NCBI RefSeq assembly: GCF_028689785.1
Contig: NZ_JAQVCN010000004.1
Span: 112,046-176,045, forward strand
Reading direction: 5' to 3'
DNA: 64,000 bases
Origin: Zoogloea sp.
Lineage (GTDB): Bacteria; Pseudomonadota; Gammaproteobacteria; Burkholderiales; Rhodocyclaceae
Shown piece after piece: positions 1 through 7,656 of the stretch. How positions within the stretch are numbered: position 1 is the first letter of the stretch; the number at the start of each line of letters is the position of its first letter. The position numbers and the translations under genes are program-made. A model generated the notes under the pieces. That model searched no databases and was not told the DNA's origin. It saw only the letters and a program-made list of their open reading frames with translations.

Positions 1-1
1 T

Positions 2-1276
2 CCGGCAAGACCACTGAGCATCCTGGTGTGCGGCGCCTCAGGCTTTCTCGGCCGAGCCATCTGCACCCGGCTGAGCCGCGCCGGCCATCAGGTGATCCGC
101 GGCGTGCGCCAGGCCTGCCACCCCGGGGACATGGCCATCGATTTTCGCACCGACACCACCGTGGCCCACTGGCGCGAGCGTCTGAACGGTATCCAGGTGG
201 TGGTGAACGCCGTCGGCATCATTGCCGAAACCCGCGACATGCCCTTCGACGCCCTCCACCACCGCGGCCCCACCGCCCTGTTTGCAGCCTGCGTCGAAGC
301 CGGGGTGGAGCGGGTGATCCAGATCTCGGCCCTGGGCGCCGACACCTGCACCACCCCCTACTTCCGCAGCAAACACGCCGCCGACCAGGCCCTGATGGGC
401 CTGCCCATCGCCTGGCAGATCCTGCGCCCCTCCATTGTCCATGGTGCCGACGGCGCCTCCGCCAGGCTGTTCCGCCTGCTCGCCAGCCTGCCCCTGCTGC
501 CGGTGCCGGCCCTGAGAGATGCCTGCTTCCAGCCCGTGGAGGTGAGCGATGTGGCCGAGGCCGTGCTGCGGGCCATGGACCCACACCACCCCACCGGCCA
601 GCAGATCGATGTGGTCGGGGCGACCCGGGTCAGCTTCGGCCGCATGCTTGAGCACTACCGGCACAGCATGGGCCTGCCCCCCACCCGCCGGCTGCCGGTG
701 CCGGCCCCGGTAATGGCTCTGGCCGCCCGCCTGGGCGGCTGCATCCCGGGTGGGCCGCTCAACCCGGACACCTGGCGCATGCTGCGGGCCGGCAATACCG
801 GCGACCCCGCCGCCCTGACCCGTCTGCTCGGACGGCCGCCCCGGGGCATCGCCGGCTTCATCCCCCCCGCCCAGGCCGAGACCCTGCGCGGGCGCGCCCT
901 GGCGGCCTGGCGCACGCCGCTGCTGCGCTACGTCCTGGCCGCGGTGTGGCTGGCGACCGCCTGGGTGAGCTTCGCCGTGTATCCCCGCGACGCCAGCCTG
1001 GCCCTGCTCGCCGGAGTGGGCCTGAGCGGCACCCTCGCGGAGCAGACCCTGAACGCCGCCGTCGCCCTTGACCTGGCCATGGGCCTGGCCTGCCTGTTCC
1101 GCCCCGGCCGTCGCCTGTGGTGCCTGCAGGCCGCACTGGTGCTGGGCTACACCGCCATCATCGCCGTCGCCCTGCCGGCCTTCCTGGCCCACCCCTTTGG
1201 CCCGGTTCTCAAGAACTTGCCCATCCTCGCCATCCTCCTCATCCTCATGTCGGAGCCTCAACCATGGACTACCTGA
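2..1276 (+). CDS. SDR-family NAD(P)-binding protein with C-terminal DoxX-like membrane domain (5' end outside window)
   Basis: The frame is open from base 2, so the true start lies upstream; the GTG at 26 falls inside the first Rossmann strand and is unlikely to be the start. The N-terminal ~290 residues look like an atypical short-chain dehydrogenase/NmrA-type nucleotide-binding domain: a GASGFLG glycine motif near the start and a YFRSK (YxxxK-type) motif. The last ~115 residues are hydrophobic with about four membrane segments, as in DoxX-like domains. The substrate cannot be read from sequence. Its end overlaps the next gene by 13 bp, suggesting translational coupling with the DUF2269 membrane protein. 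The fold is clear; the physiological reaction is unknown. Confidence 0.8.
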   Translation, partial: PARPLSILVCGASGFLGRAICTRLSRAGHQVIRGVRQACHPGDMAIDFRTDTTVAHWRERLNGIQVVVNAVGIIAETRDMPFDALHHRGPTALFAACVEAGVERVIQISALGADTCTTPYFRSKHAADQALMGLPIAWQILRPSIVHGADGASARLFRLLASLPLLPVPALRDACFQPVEVSDVAEAVLRAMDPHHPTGQQIDVVGATRVSFGRMLEHYRHSMGLPPTRRLPVPAPVMALAARLGGCIPGGPLNPDTWRMLRAGNTGDPAALTRLLGRPPRGIAGFIPPAQAETLRGRALAAWRTPLLRYVLAAVWLATAWVSFAVYPRDASLALLAGVGLSGTLAEQTLNAAVALDLAMGLACLFRPGRRLWCLQAALVLGYTAIIAVALPAFLAHPFGPVLKNLPILAILLILMSEPQPWTT

Positions 1277-1728
1277 GCATCAAGACCCTGCACATCCTGT
1301 CATCAGTATTGATGGTCGGCACCGGCTTCGGCACGGCCTTCTACCTGTTCTTTGCCAACCGCTCGGGCTCGGTGGAGGCGATTGCCGTGGTGTCGCGCCT
1401 GGTGGTGCGGGCCGACTGGTGGTTCACCACCCCGGCGGTGATCATCCAGCCCCTCTCCGGTGCCTGGCTGATCCACCGGGCCGGCTATCCCCTGGATTCC
1501 CTGTGGATCATGGCCTCCCTGGGGCTGTATGCCCTGGCCGGGCTATGCTGGCTGCCGGTGGTGTGGTACCAGATCCGGATGGGGAAGATGGCCGTGGCGG
1601 CCCACGCCGAAGGGCGGCCACTGCCGGCCCAGTACTGGGTCTGGGCACGCCGCTGGGAGCGGCTCGGCTACCCGGCCTTCACGGCGATGGTGGGGGTGTA
1701 CGGCCTGATGGTGTTCAAACCCGTATGA
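1264..1728 (+). CDS. DUF2269-family integral membrane protein
   Basis: A 154-residue protein starting at the ATG of MDYLSIKTLHIL. It has four hydrophobic segments, with conserved-looking HILSSVLMVGTGFGTAF near the N-terminus and WWFTTPAVIIQP in the second helix, matching DUF2269 proteins. It overlaps the 3' end of the SDR-DoxX gene by 13 bp, so the two are probably co-translated and may form a membrane-associated redox or quinone-related pair; that role is inference. An in-frame upstream start at 1117 would place ~50 residues of shadow sequence before the natural N-terminus and was rejected. Its last 14 bp overlap the convergent diguanylate cyclase gene. Confidence 0.8.
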   Translation: MDYLSIKTLHILSSVLMVGTGFGTAFYLFFANRSGSVEAIAVVSRLVVRADWWFTTPAVIIQPLSGAWLIHRAGYPLDSLWIMASLGLYALAGLCWLPVVWYQIRMGKMAVAAHAEGRPLPAQYWVWARRWERLGYPAFTAMVGVYGLMVFKPV

Positions 1729-3361
1729 AGGGCCGGGCAGGTGCCTGGGGGGTGCGGGCGCCGGGTGCTGTGGCGTGGCGGCCACGGCCGGCCTGCTTGG
1801 CCTCGTACATGGCCTGATCGGCGGCCTGCAGCACGGCCTCGGGCTCGTCGTCGGCCTCACTCAGGGCGATGCCGATGGAGACCCCCAGAATGCATGAGCT
1901 GTCCTGCAGGCTCAAAGGTGGCAGCAGGGCATCAATGCAGCGCTCGGCCAACACAGGGATGTGCGCCTCCTCCTCCCGGGTCACGTCGGTGACCAGCAGC
2001 ACAAACTCGTCTCCCCCCACCCGGGCCAGGGTGTCGCTCTGGCGCAGCACGCTGGAGAGGCGGCGGGCCACCTCCACCAGAGCCTGGTCACCCACTCCAT
2101 GCCCAAGGCGGTCATTGATGGGCTTGAAGCCATCCAGGTCGAGATAGAGCACGGCGATGCGCACATCATGGCGCCGGGCACGGGCCAACCCCTGGCGCAT
2201 CCGGTCGGCCAGCAGGACGCGATTGGGCAGGCCGGTAAGCTCGTCGTGATGGGCCATGCGTTCGAGCTTCACCTGGCTGCGGGTGAGCTTGTCGAGCAGC
2301 TTGTTGAAGGCCGTGGTCAGGCGCCCCACCTCGTCATCACGCACCACCGGCAGGGGCCGCATGGGGATCTCGCCATGGGTCATCGCGTCGGCCAGCGTGG
2401 CCGCATGCTTCAGCGGGCCGAGCATCACGCGCACCATGAAACCGACCACCAGAAACACCAGCAACATGGCCGTTACGCTGTGGCGGATCACCACGTCCTG
2501 GGCGCGACGGACCGGAGCAAAGGCTTCCGTGGTGGGCAGCCGGGCCACCACGAACCAGCCGGTGCTGGGCACACCGACGATGCTCGACAGCTCCTCGATG
2601 CCTTTGGCGTTGCGGGTGATGCCGCTGCCCCGAAAGCCCGCCATGGCTTGGTCGTGGAGCAGATTGATGCCCGGGGCAGGGGTCGGCTTGAGCACCAGGT
2701 CCGGGTCGCCGGCCGCAATGAAAAGCTTGTCGGCCGGTGAAATCAGCAGAAAGCCGCCGCTCTCGCCGATACGACCGTGGGTGATGCGATCGAGGAAGCC
2801 CGGCGCCCCCAGGGCGGAGATGCCGAGCACCACGGCCCGCACGCTGCCGTCGGGGGCCCGCAGCGGTACCCCCATGGGCAGGACCGACTGCCGCGTGAAC
2901 GGCCCCAGGCGTGGCCTGCCCACCCCACTTTCGCCCTGGGCCACGCGCACGAAGTCGGGGTTGTCGGCGATGGATGAGCCGACGCGCCCCGCCACTTTCG
3001 GATAGTCCGCCAGCACCCGCCCGCGGGTGTCCACCACCAGCACGCCGAGGGAAAACACCGGGTTCAGCTGGTAGCGCTCACCGAGCCAGGCCTGCAGGGC
3101 CTCGGGCTGATCAAGCAGGGCCGGAGGCAGGGTCAGGGCGAGGCGTTCGAGCAGACGCAGGCGGTCCTGGATCTTGGTGTCGATGTCCTGGGCCACCGCC
3201 TCGGCCAGCGCGGTCTGCTGGGACGACACCAGCTGGGTCAGGTCCTCGCGCAGGAAGCGCGCCTGGAAGTAATAACGCGTGCCGCCGCCCAGGACCACCA
3301 GCAGCAGGCCGAACAGGATGATGCGGGCGAAAAGGCTGTTGCCGTAGCGTTTCAGGTTCAT
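1715..3361 (-). CDS. Membrane-bound diguanylate cyclase (cache-HAMP-GGDEF)
   Basis: A 548-residue protein starting at MNLKRYGNSLFARI. Order: a membrane helix (~12-33), a large periplasmic cache-type sensor region (~35-300), a second membrane helix and HAMP linker (~300-370), then a GGDEF domain. HDELTGLPNR opens the cyclase domain and RVGGDEF is the intact active site, so cyclic-di-GMP synthesis is expected. RQSD, ending five residues before GGDEF, matches the RxxD inhibitory I-site, suggesting product feedback. No EAL domain follows. It is convergent with the DUF2269 gene and divergent from rtcB. An upstream in-frame start at 3439 would add 26 residues of proline-rich sequence and was rejected. 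The ligand of the sensor region is unknown. Confidence 0.9.
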   Translation of the reverse strand: MNLKRYGNSLFARIILFGLLLVVLGGGTRYYFQARFLREDLTQLVSSQQTALAEAVAQDIDTKIQDRLRLLERLALTLPPALLDQPEALQAWLGERYQLNPVFSLGVLVVDTRGRVLADYPKVAGRVGSSIADNPDFVRVAQGESGVGRPRLGPFTRQSVLPMGVPLRAPDGSVRAVVLGISALGAPGFLDRITHGRIGESGGFLLISPADKLFIAAGDPDLVLKPTPAPGINLLHDQAMAGFRGSGITRNAKGIEELSSIVGVPSTGWFVVARLPTTEAFAPVRRAQDVVIRHSVTAMLLVFLVVGFMVRVMLGPLKHAATLADAMTHGEIPMRPLPVVRDDEVGRLTTAFNKLLDKLTRSQVKLERMAHHDELTGLPNRVLLADRMRQGLARARRHDVRIAVLYLDLDGFKPINDRLGHGVGDQALVEVARRLSSVLRQSDTLARVGGDEFVLLVTDVTREEEAHIPVLAERCIDALLPPLSLQDSSCILGVSIGIALSEADDEPEAVLQAADQAMYEAKQAGRGRHATAPGARTPQAPARPFIRV

Positions 3362-3500
3362 GGGCCTGTCGAAGCTGCACGGACCTGCGCCGGGTGGCGG
3401 GCCAGGCGGGATGGTAGCGCCAATGCCCCCACACCCCAAGGGGTCACCCCATCGGGGCCGTTTCCGGCGACACTCGCGGCTCTGCCCGACGAGTCAGCCC

Positions 3501-4715
3501 ATGCCCCATCACGATACCCTTACCGTTCCCGGCGGCGCCCCGATCAAGCTGTGGACCCGCGGCGTGCCGGTGGAGGACGCCGCCCGCCAGCAACTCATGA
3601 ACACCGCCCGCCTGCCCTTCATCTACAAGCACCTGGCGGTCATGCCGGACGTGCACCTGGGCAAGGGCTCGACCATAGGCAGCGTCATCCCCACCCTCGG
3701 CGCCATCATTCCTGCAGCGGTGGGGGTGGATATCGGCTGCGGCATGATCGCCGCACGCACCTCGCTGGTGGCCGCCGACCTGCCCGACGCCCTGCATCGC
3801 CTGCGCAGCGCCATCGAGGCGGCGGTGCCCCACGGCAAGACCTTCGGCAAGCGCGACAGCGGTGCGTGGAGCGAGGCACCGGCAGCCGTGGATGCCAGGT
3901 GGCAGGCCCTGGCCCCCGGCTTCCGGCGCATCACCGACAAGCACCCGAAACTGGCGCGCAGCAACAACCGCCTGCACCTGGGCACCCTGGGCACCGGCAA
4001 CCACTTCATCGAGGTGTGCGTGGATGAGGCCGACGGGGTGTGGTTCATGCTCCACTCGGGCTCCCGCGGGGTGGGCAACGCCATCGGCAGCCTGTTCATC
4101 GAGCTGGCCCAGGCCGACATGCGCCAGCACATCGCCAATCTGCCCGACCGTGACCTGGCCTACTTCACCGAGGGCAGCCGCCATTTCGACGACTATGTGG
4201 AGGCCGTCGGCTGGGCCCAGGACTACGCCCGGCACAATCGGACGCTGATGATGGAGGCGGTGGTGGCCGCCGCCCGCCGGGAGATATCCAAGCCCTTCAG
4301 CGTCGACCTGGAGGCGGTGAACTGCCACCACAACTATGTGCAGCGGGAGACCCACTTCGGCCGCGAGGTGCTGGTGACGCGCAAGGGAGCGGTGTCGGCC
4401 CAGCGGGGTCAGCTGGGCATCATCCCCGGCTCGATGGGCGCCAAGAGCTTCATCGTGCGCGGGCTCGGCCATGCAGAGGCCTTCTGCTCCTGCAGCCATG
4501 GCGCCGGCCGGCGCATGAGCCGTACCCAGGCGAAGAAACAGTTCAGCCTGGCCGACCAGGTGCGCGCCACCGCCGGCGTGGAGTGCCGCAAGGACGAGGC
4601 CGTGATCGACGAGATACCGATGGCCTACAAGGACATCGACGCGGTGATGGCCGCCCAGTCCGAACTGGTGGAGATCGTCCACACCCTGCGCCAGGTGGTC
4701 TGCGTGAAGGGGTGA
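3501..4715 (+). CDS. rtcB: RtcB-family RNA ligase
   Basis: A 404-residue protein from ATG 3501. RtcB joins RNA 2',3'-cyclic phosphate (or 3'-phosphate) ends to 5'-OH ends using GTP and Mn2+. Family signatures are present: DVHLGKGSTIGSVIP, VGVDIGCGM (metal-binding Asp/Cys), LGTGNHFIEV, HSGSRGVGN, NCHHNYVQ, IPGSMG and the C-terminal CSHGAGRRMSR carrying the His that is guanylylated in the family. Length matches the usual ~400. No rtcA cyclase, rtcR regulator or archease gene is adjacent; the gene stands alone between a divergent cyclase gene and a repeat element. An open frame reaching back to 3360 would add non-conserved residues and was rejected. Confidence 0.93.
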   Translation: MPHHDTLTVPGGAPIKLWTRGVPVEDAARQQLMNTARLPFIYKHLAVMPDVHLGKGSTIGSVIPTLGAIIPAAVGVDIGCGMIAARTSLVAADLPDALHRLRSAIEAAVPHGKTFGKRDSGAWSEAPAAVDARWQALAPGFRRITDKHPKLARSNNRLHLGTLGTGNHFIEVCVDEADGVWFMLHSGSRGVGNAIGSLFIELAQADMRQHIANLPDRDLAYFTEGSRHFDDYVEAVGWAQDYARHNRTLMMEAVVAAARREISKPFSVDLEAVNCHHNYVQRETHFGREVLVTRKGAVSAQRGQLGIIPGSMGAKSFIVRGLGHAEAFCSCSHGAGRRMSRTQAKKQFSLADQVRATAGVECRKDEAVIDEIPMAYKDIDAVMAAQSELVEIVHTLRQVVCVKG

Positions 4716-4804
4716 AGGCCCGTGGGGTCGAATTTATTGGCGATGTTCGCGTTAAGCGTGGAAAGCGTTTTCGCCCCGACAGGGAAGGCTCACCAATCCT
4801 GGCG

Positions 4805-4874
4805 TGACGTTGGCCGGGAATTCGCCCCGGCGGGCGACCTTCTTCTTTGCTTCGCCAAAGAAGAAGGCAAGAAA
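4805..4874 (+). repeat. Left arm of ~70-bp inverted repeat
   Basis: Pairs with the reverse complement of 5237-5311. Bases 4822-4849 are identical over 28 nt to the complement of 5265-5292, and the CAAAGAAGAAGGCAAGAAA segment (19 nt) is also shared. The arm contains its own small hairpin (CTTCTTCTTTG...CAAAGAAGAAG). Confidence 0.85.
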
Positions 4875-5236
4875 GGCGACCCGGCCACCCCGGTCATTCG
4901 CTGCGCGAATGACTCCCCTGCGCTGCTCCCAGCAGGCGGCCGGCGCGGAACTCGCCCTTCGGGCTCAGACAGCCGCGCCGGACTTCCCCGCCCGCTGGTG
5001 CGCTGCTCGGCGGGTCGGAACGGGCTTTTCGGATGCACCGAGCCCCTGCGGAAATCGAGTCGGGCACTGGCCGTTGATCACCTGCATTTCCTTTCCCCTC
5101 TGGCGCGCCGACTGGAGGGTTCGGCAGGCGGAAAAAGGGCTGCGCATGTCTGAGCCCGCAGGGCGAGTTTGCGCAGACCCCGCCTGACGGGCCCGGAAAG
5201 AGGGAACCCCCGAAGGGGGCGCGACAGCGGGGTACG

Positions 5237-5311
5237 TTTTCTTGCCTTCTTCTTTGTCGTACAACAAAGAAGAAGGTCGCCCGCCGGGGCGAGTCCCTGG
5301 CCAATGTGACG
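5237..5311 (-). repeat. Right arm of ~70-bp inverted repeat
   Basis: Reverse-complement partner of 4805-4874. The small internal hairpin has a different loop (TCGTACAA here, opposite GCTTCG in the left arm), so the stem is conserved while the loop varies, as expected if the folded structure is what is maintained. Confidence 0.85.
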
Positions 5312-5549
5312 TAAGAGAACGGAAAACCGTCCCGGAAGCCAAGGCTCTCCAAGCCCAGCGGGCCTGCTCGGGATAGTGCTTACATACCGAACGCGAACAG
5401 AGCCAATTTATTCGACCTGCTCACGCCAATCACCGGCAAGCCGCTGACCAAAGTCCGCGGTCGAATGAATTCGACCCCACGGGGAACGCCACGGAGCCCA
5501 AGGTGGCAGACAACTTCAAACCAAGGAAAGTAGGCTGACTAGCCAGCGC

Positions 5550-6854
5550 TCAGGCGCCGAACAGGGCCGCCACCGTCGCCGGATTGGACGGGAAGTAGAA
5601 GTGCACATAGGAGGCAGTGAGGCGGCCGAGGCGGTAGATGGCCTCGCCCTCGCGGCCGGCTGGCGTGGTGGCGCGGGCCAGGGGCGCCAGGGGCGTCTCG
5701 CTCTTCGAATAGTGGAAGGTGTGGCCGGTGAGGCGCCCTTCCGGCAGCTCGGCCACCTGGGTGCCCAAGGCGGCCAGGCGGGCCTGCATGCGGGTGTGGC
5801 CGGGGAGCAGACCGGCGCCCGGATGGGTGGTGCCCTCCCGGTCGGTGATGCTTTCAAACAGGCTCATCATGCCACCGCACTCTGCCAACAGGGGCTTGCC
5901 GGCGGCCTGGTGGGCCTTCAGCCCGGCCTGCCAGCCGGCGTTGGCGGCCAGGGCTTCGGCATGGAGCTCGGGGTAGCCGCCCGGCAACCACAGGGCATCG
6001 CAATCGGGCACGACCTCGCCGGCCAGGGGAGAGAAGAAGATCGGCTCGGCCCCGAGGGAGGCCAGGGTGTCCAGGTTGGCCGGATAGATGAAGCCGAAGG
6101 CAGCGTCCCGGGCGATGGCGACACGCCGCCCCTGAAGCAGGGGCGCCACGTGGGGCGCCGGCGCGTCGGGGAAGGCCACCGCCACCGGGCGGTCGGCAGC
6201 GCCAGTACGCGCCAGATGGTCGGCCAGGCGATCCAGGCGGGCGTCCAGATCGGCGATCTCGGCGGCCTGGAGCAGGCCCAGGTGGCGCTCGGGCAGCGCC
6301 GCGTCGGCGTCCCGCGGGAGGGCGCCATACCAGGCGATGCCGGGGCGCAGGCTGTCCTGCAGCAGGCGGGCGTGGCCCTCGCTGCCCACATGGTTGGCGA
6401 GCACCCCCGAGAAGGGCAGGTCCGGCTGCCAGGTGGCCAAGCCGTGGACCAGGGCCCCGAAGGTCTGGGCCATGGCCTTGGCGTCGATCACCGCCATCAC
6501 CGGCACGCCGAAGAGGCGGGCAATGTCGGCCCCGGAGGGGCTGCCATCAAACAGGCCCATCACCCCTTCGATGAGGATCAGGTCGGAACTGCGGGCCGCC
6601 GCGTGCAGGCGCCAGGCTGCGTCAGCGGAGCCGCACATGCCCAGGTCCAGGTTATAGACCGGCGCCCGGCTGGCCACCGCATGGATCTGTGGGTCCAGAA
6701 AATCCGGCCCGCACTTGAACACCGTCACGCGGCGCCCCTGGCGGGTGTGCAGACGGGCCAGAGCGGCGGTGACAGTGGTCTTGCCCTGACCGGACGCCGG
6801 TGCGGCGACAAACAGGGCGGGGCACAGGGCGGGGTCGCGCAACGGGCTATTCAT
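5550..6854 (-). CDS. cbiA: Cobyrinic acid a,c-diamide synthase (CbiA/CobB family)
   Basis: A 434-residue glutamine amidotransferase-type enzyme of the corrin pathway. It amidates the a and c side chains of cobyrinate (anaerobic route) or hydrogenobyrinate (aerobic route) using glutamine and ATP. The N-terminal ATP-binding domain has [11 protein letters not shown]; the C-terminal class I glutaminase domain has AECGGMM with the nucleophilic Cys, and GHTFHYS near the end. The start at 6854 ([13 protein letters not shown]) overlaps the cobA 3' end by 8 bp; an in-frame start 15 codons upstream lies inside cobA. Co-transcribed with cobA and probably the CobL-like gene. Whether the host uses the aerobic or anaerobic route cannot be decided from this window. 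Confidence 0.92.
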   Translation of the reverse strand: MNSPLRDPALCPALFVAAPASGQGKTTVTAALARLHTRQGRRVTVFKCGPDFLDPQIHAVASRAPVYNLDLGMCGSADAAWRLHAAARSSDLILIEGVMGLFDGSPSGADIARLFGVPVMAVIDAKAMAQTFGALVHGLATWQPDLPFSGVLANHVGSEGHARLLQDSLRPGIAWYGALPRDADAALPERHLGLLQAAEIADLDARLDRLADHLARTGAADRPVAVAFPDAPAPHVAPLLQGRRVAIARDAAFGFIYPANLDTLASLGAEPIFFSPLAGEVVPDCDALWLPGGYPELHAEALAANAGWQAGLKAHQAAGKPLLAECGGMMSLFESITDREGTTHPGAGLLPGHTRMQARLAALGTQVAELPEGRLTGHTFHYSKSETPLAPLARATTPAGREGEAIYRLGRLTASYVHFYFPSNPATVAALFGA

Positions 6855-7632
6855 CAGGGTGGAACCAGGCGAGGCGGGGCTGCAGGCTGACCACGTCACC
6901 GACGATGGTCAGGGCCGGAGGGGTGATACCGGCGGCCTTGACGGCAGCCGGCAGACCGGCGAGATCGGAGGTGACGACCCGCTGCTCACGGGTGGTGCCG
7001 CGCCGCACCACCGCCGCCGGCGTGGTCGCCGCCAGGCCATGGGCAGTGAGCTGGGCGCAGATCTCCGCCATCTGGGTGATGCCCATGTAGAACACCAGGG
7101 TCTGCTTTCGCCGGGCCAGCATCTCCCAGTCCAGGTCCACCGAACCATCCTTGAGGTGACCGGTGACAAAGATGCACGACTGCGCAAAGTCCCGGTGGGT
7201 CAGGGGAATGCCGGCGTAGGCGCCAATGCCCGCCGCCGCAGTGATGCCGGGGATGACCTCGAAGGGCACACCGGCCTTGACCAGCTCCTCCACCTCTTCA
7301 CCACCACGCCCGAAGATGAAGGGGTCTCCGCCCTTCAGGCGTACCACCTTGCGGCCCTCCCCGGCCAGCTTCACCAGCAGGGCATTGATGCCTTCCTGGG
7401 GCAGGGAATGATTGGAGGCTTTCTTGCCTACGTAGATGCGCTCGGTGGCCGTCGGCACGCAGGCCAGGACCTCCTTGCTGACCAGGTTGTCGTAAACCAG
7501 CACGTCGGCCTCAAGCAGCAGACGCGCAGCGCGCAGGGTGAGCAGTTCCGGGTCGCCGGGGCCGGCACCCACCAGGTACACCCACCCCGGCCGGGCCGGG
7601 GAACGTTCGCGGGGGAAGGAGGAATCGGGCAC
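6847..7632 (-). CDS. cobA: Uroporphyrinogen-III C-methyltransferase (SUMT)
   Basis: A 261-residue tetrapyrrole methylase that adds two methyl groups from SAM to uroporphyrinogen III to give precorrin-2, the branch point to cobalamin and siroheme. Signatures: [17 protein letters not shown] near residue 20, the [17 protein letters not shown]-binding loop, and [19 protein letters not shown]. It lacks the CysG oxidase/chelatase half, so it is the stand-alone form. It lies between the CobL-like gene (24 bp upstream) and cbiA (8-bp overlap), in one corrin operon. Confidence 0.95.
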   Translation of the reverse strand: MPDSSFPRERSPARPGWVYLVGAGPGDPELLTLRAARLLLEADVLVYDNLVSKEVLACVPTATERIYVGKKASNHSLPQEGINALLVKLAGEGRKVVRLKGGDPFIFGRGGEEVEELVKAGVPFEVIPGITAAAGIGAYAGIPLTHRDFAQSCIFVTGHLKDGSVDLDWEMLARRKQTLVFYMGITQMAEICAQLTAHGLAATTPAAVVRRGTTREQRVVTSDLAGLPAAVKAAGITPPALTIVGDVVSLQPRLAWFHPDE

Positions 7633-7656
7633 GTCAGCGCTCCAGCAAGGAATGTT

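Larger units (their letters stand above)
4716..5549. repeat. Non-coding element with nested inverted repeats between rtcB and cbiA
   Basis: This 834-bp gap has no convincing gene. It is built symmetrically. The outer ends carry related sequence in opposite orientation: GGGTCGAAT...TTGGC...TGTTCGCGTT near 4725-4752, and its approximate reverse complement near 5388-5418. Inside lie two ~70-bp arms. At the right edge a second palindrome, GGTCGAATGAATTCGACC followed by CCAC (about 5459-5483), mirrors GTGGGGTCGA at 4722. Short open frames inside run across the repeats in several frames and show no start/RBS context. The layout suggests a non-autonomous mobile element or repeat cassette bounded by REP-like palindromes; mobility is inference. 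Confidence 0.7.

Noticed and set aside
4722..5352. Several short open frames inside the inverted-repeat element
   Set aside because: They cross the repeat arms in multiple frames and strands, lack ribosome sites and show no protein-like features.
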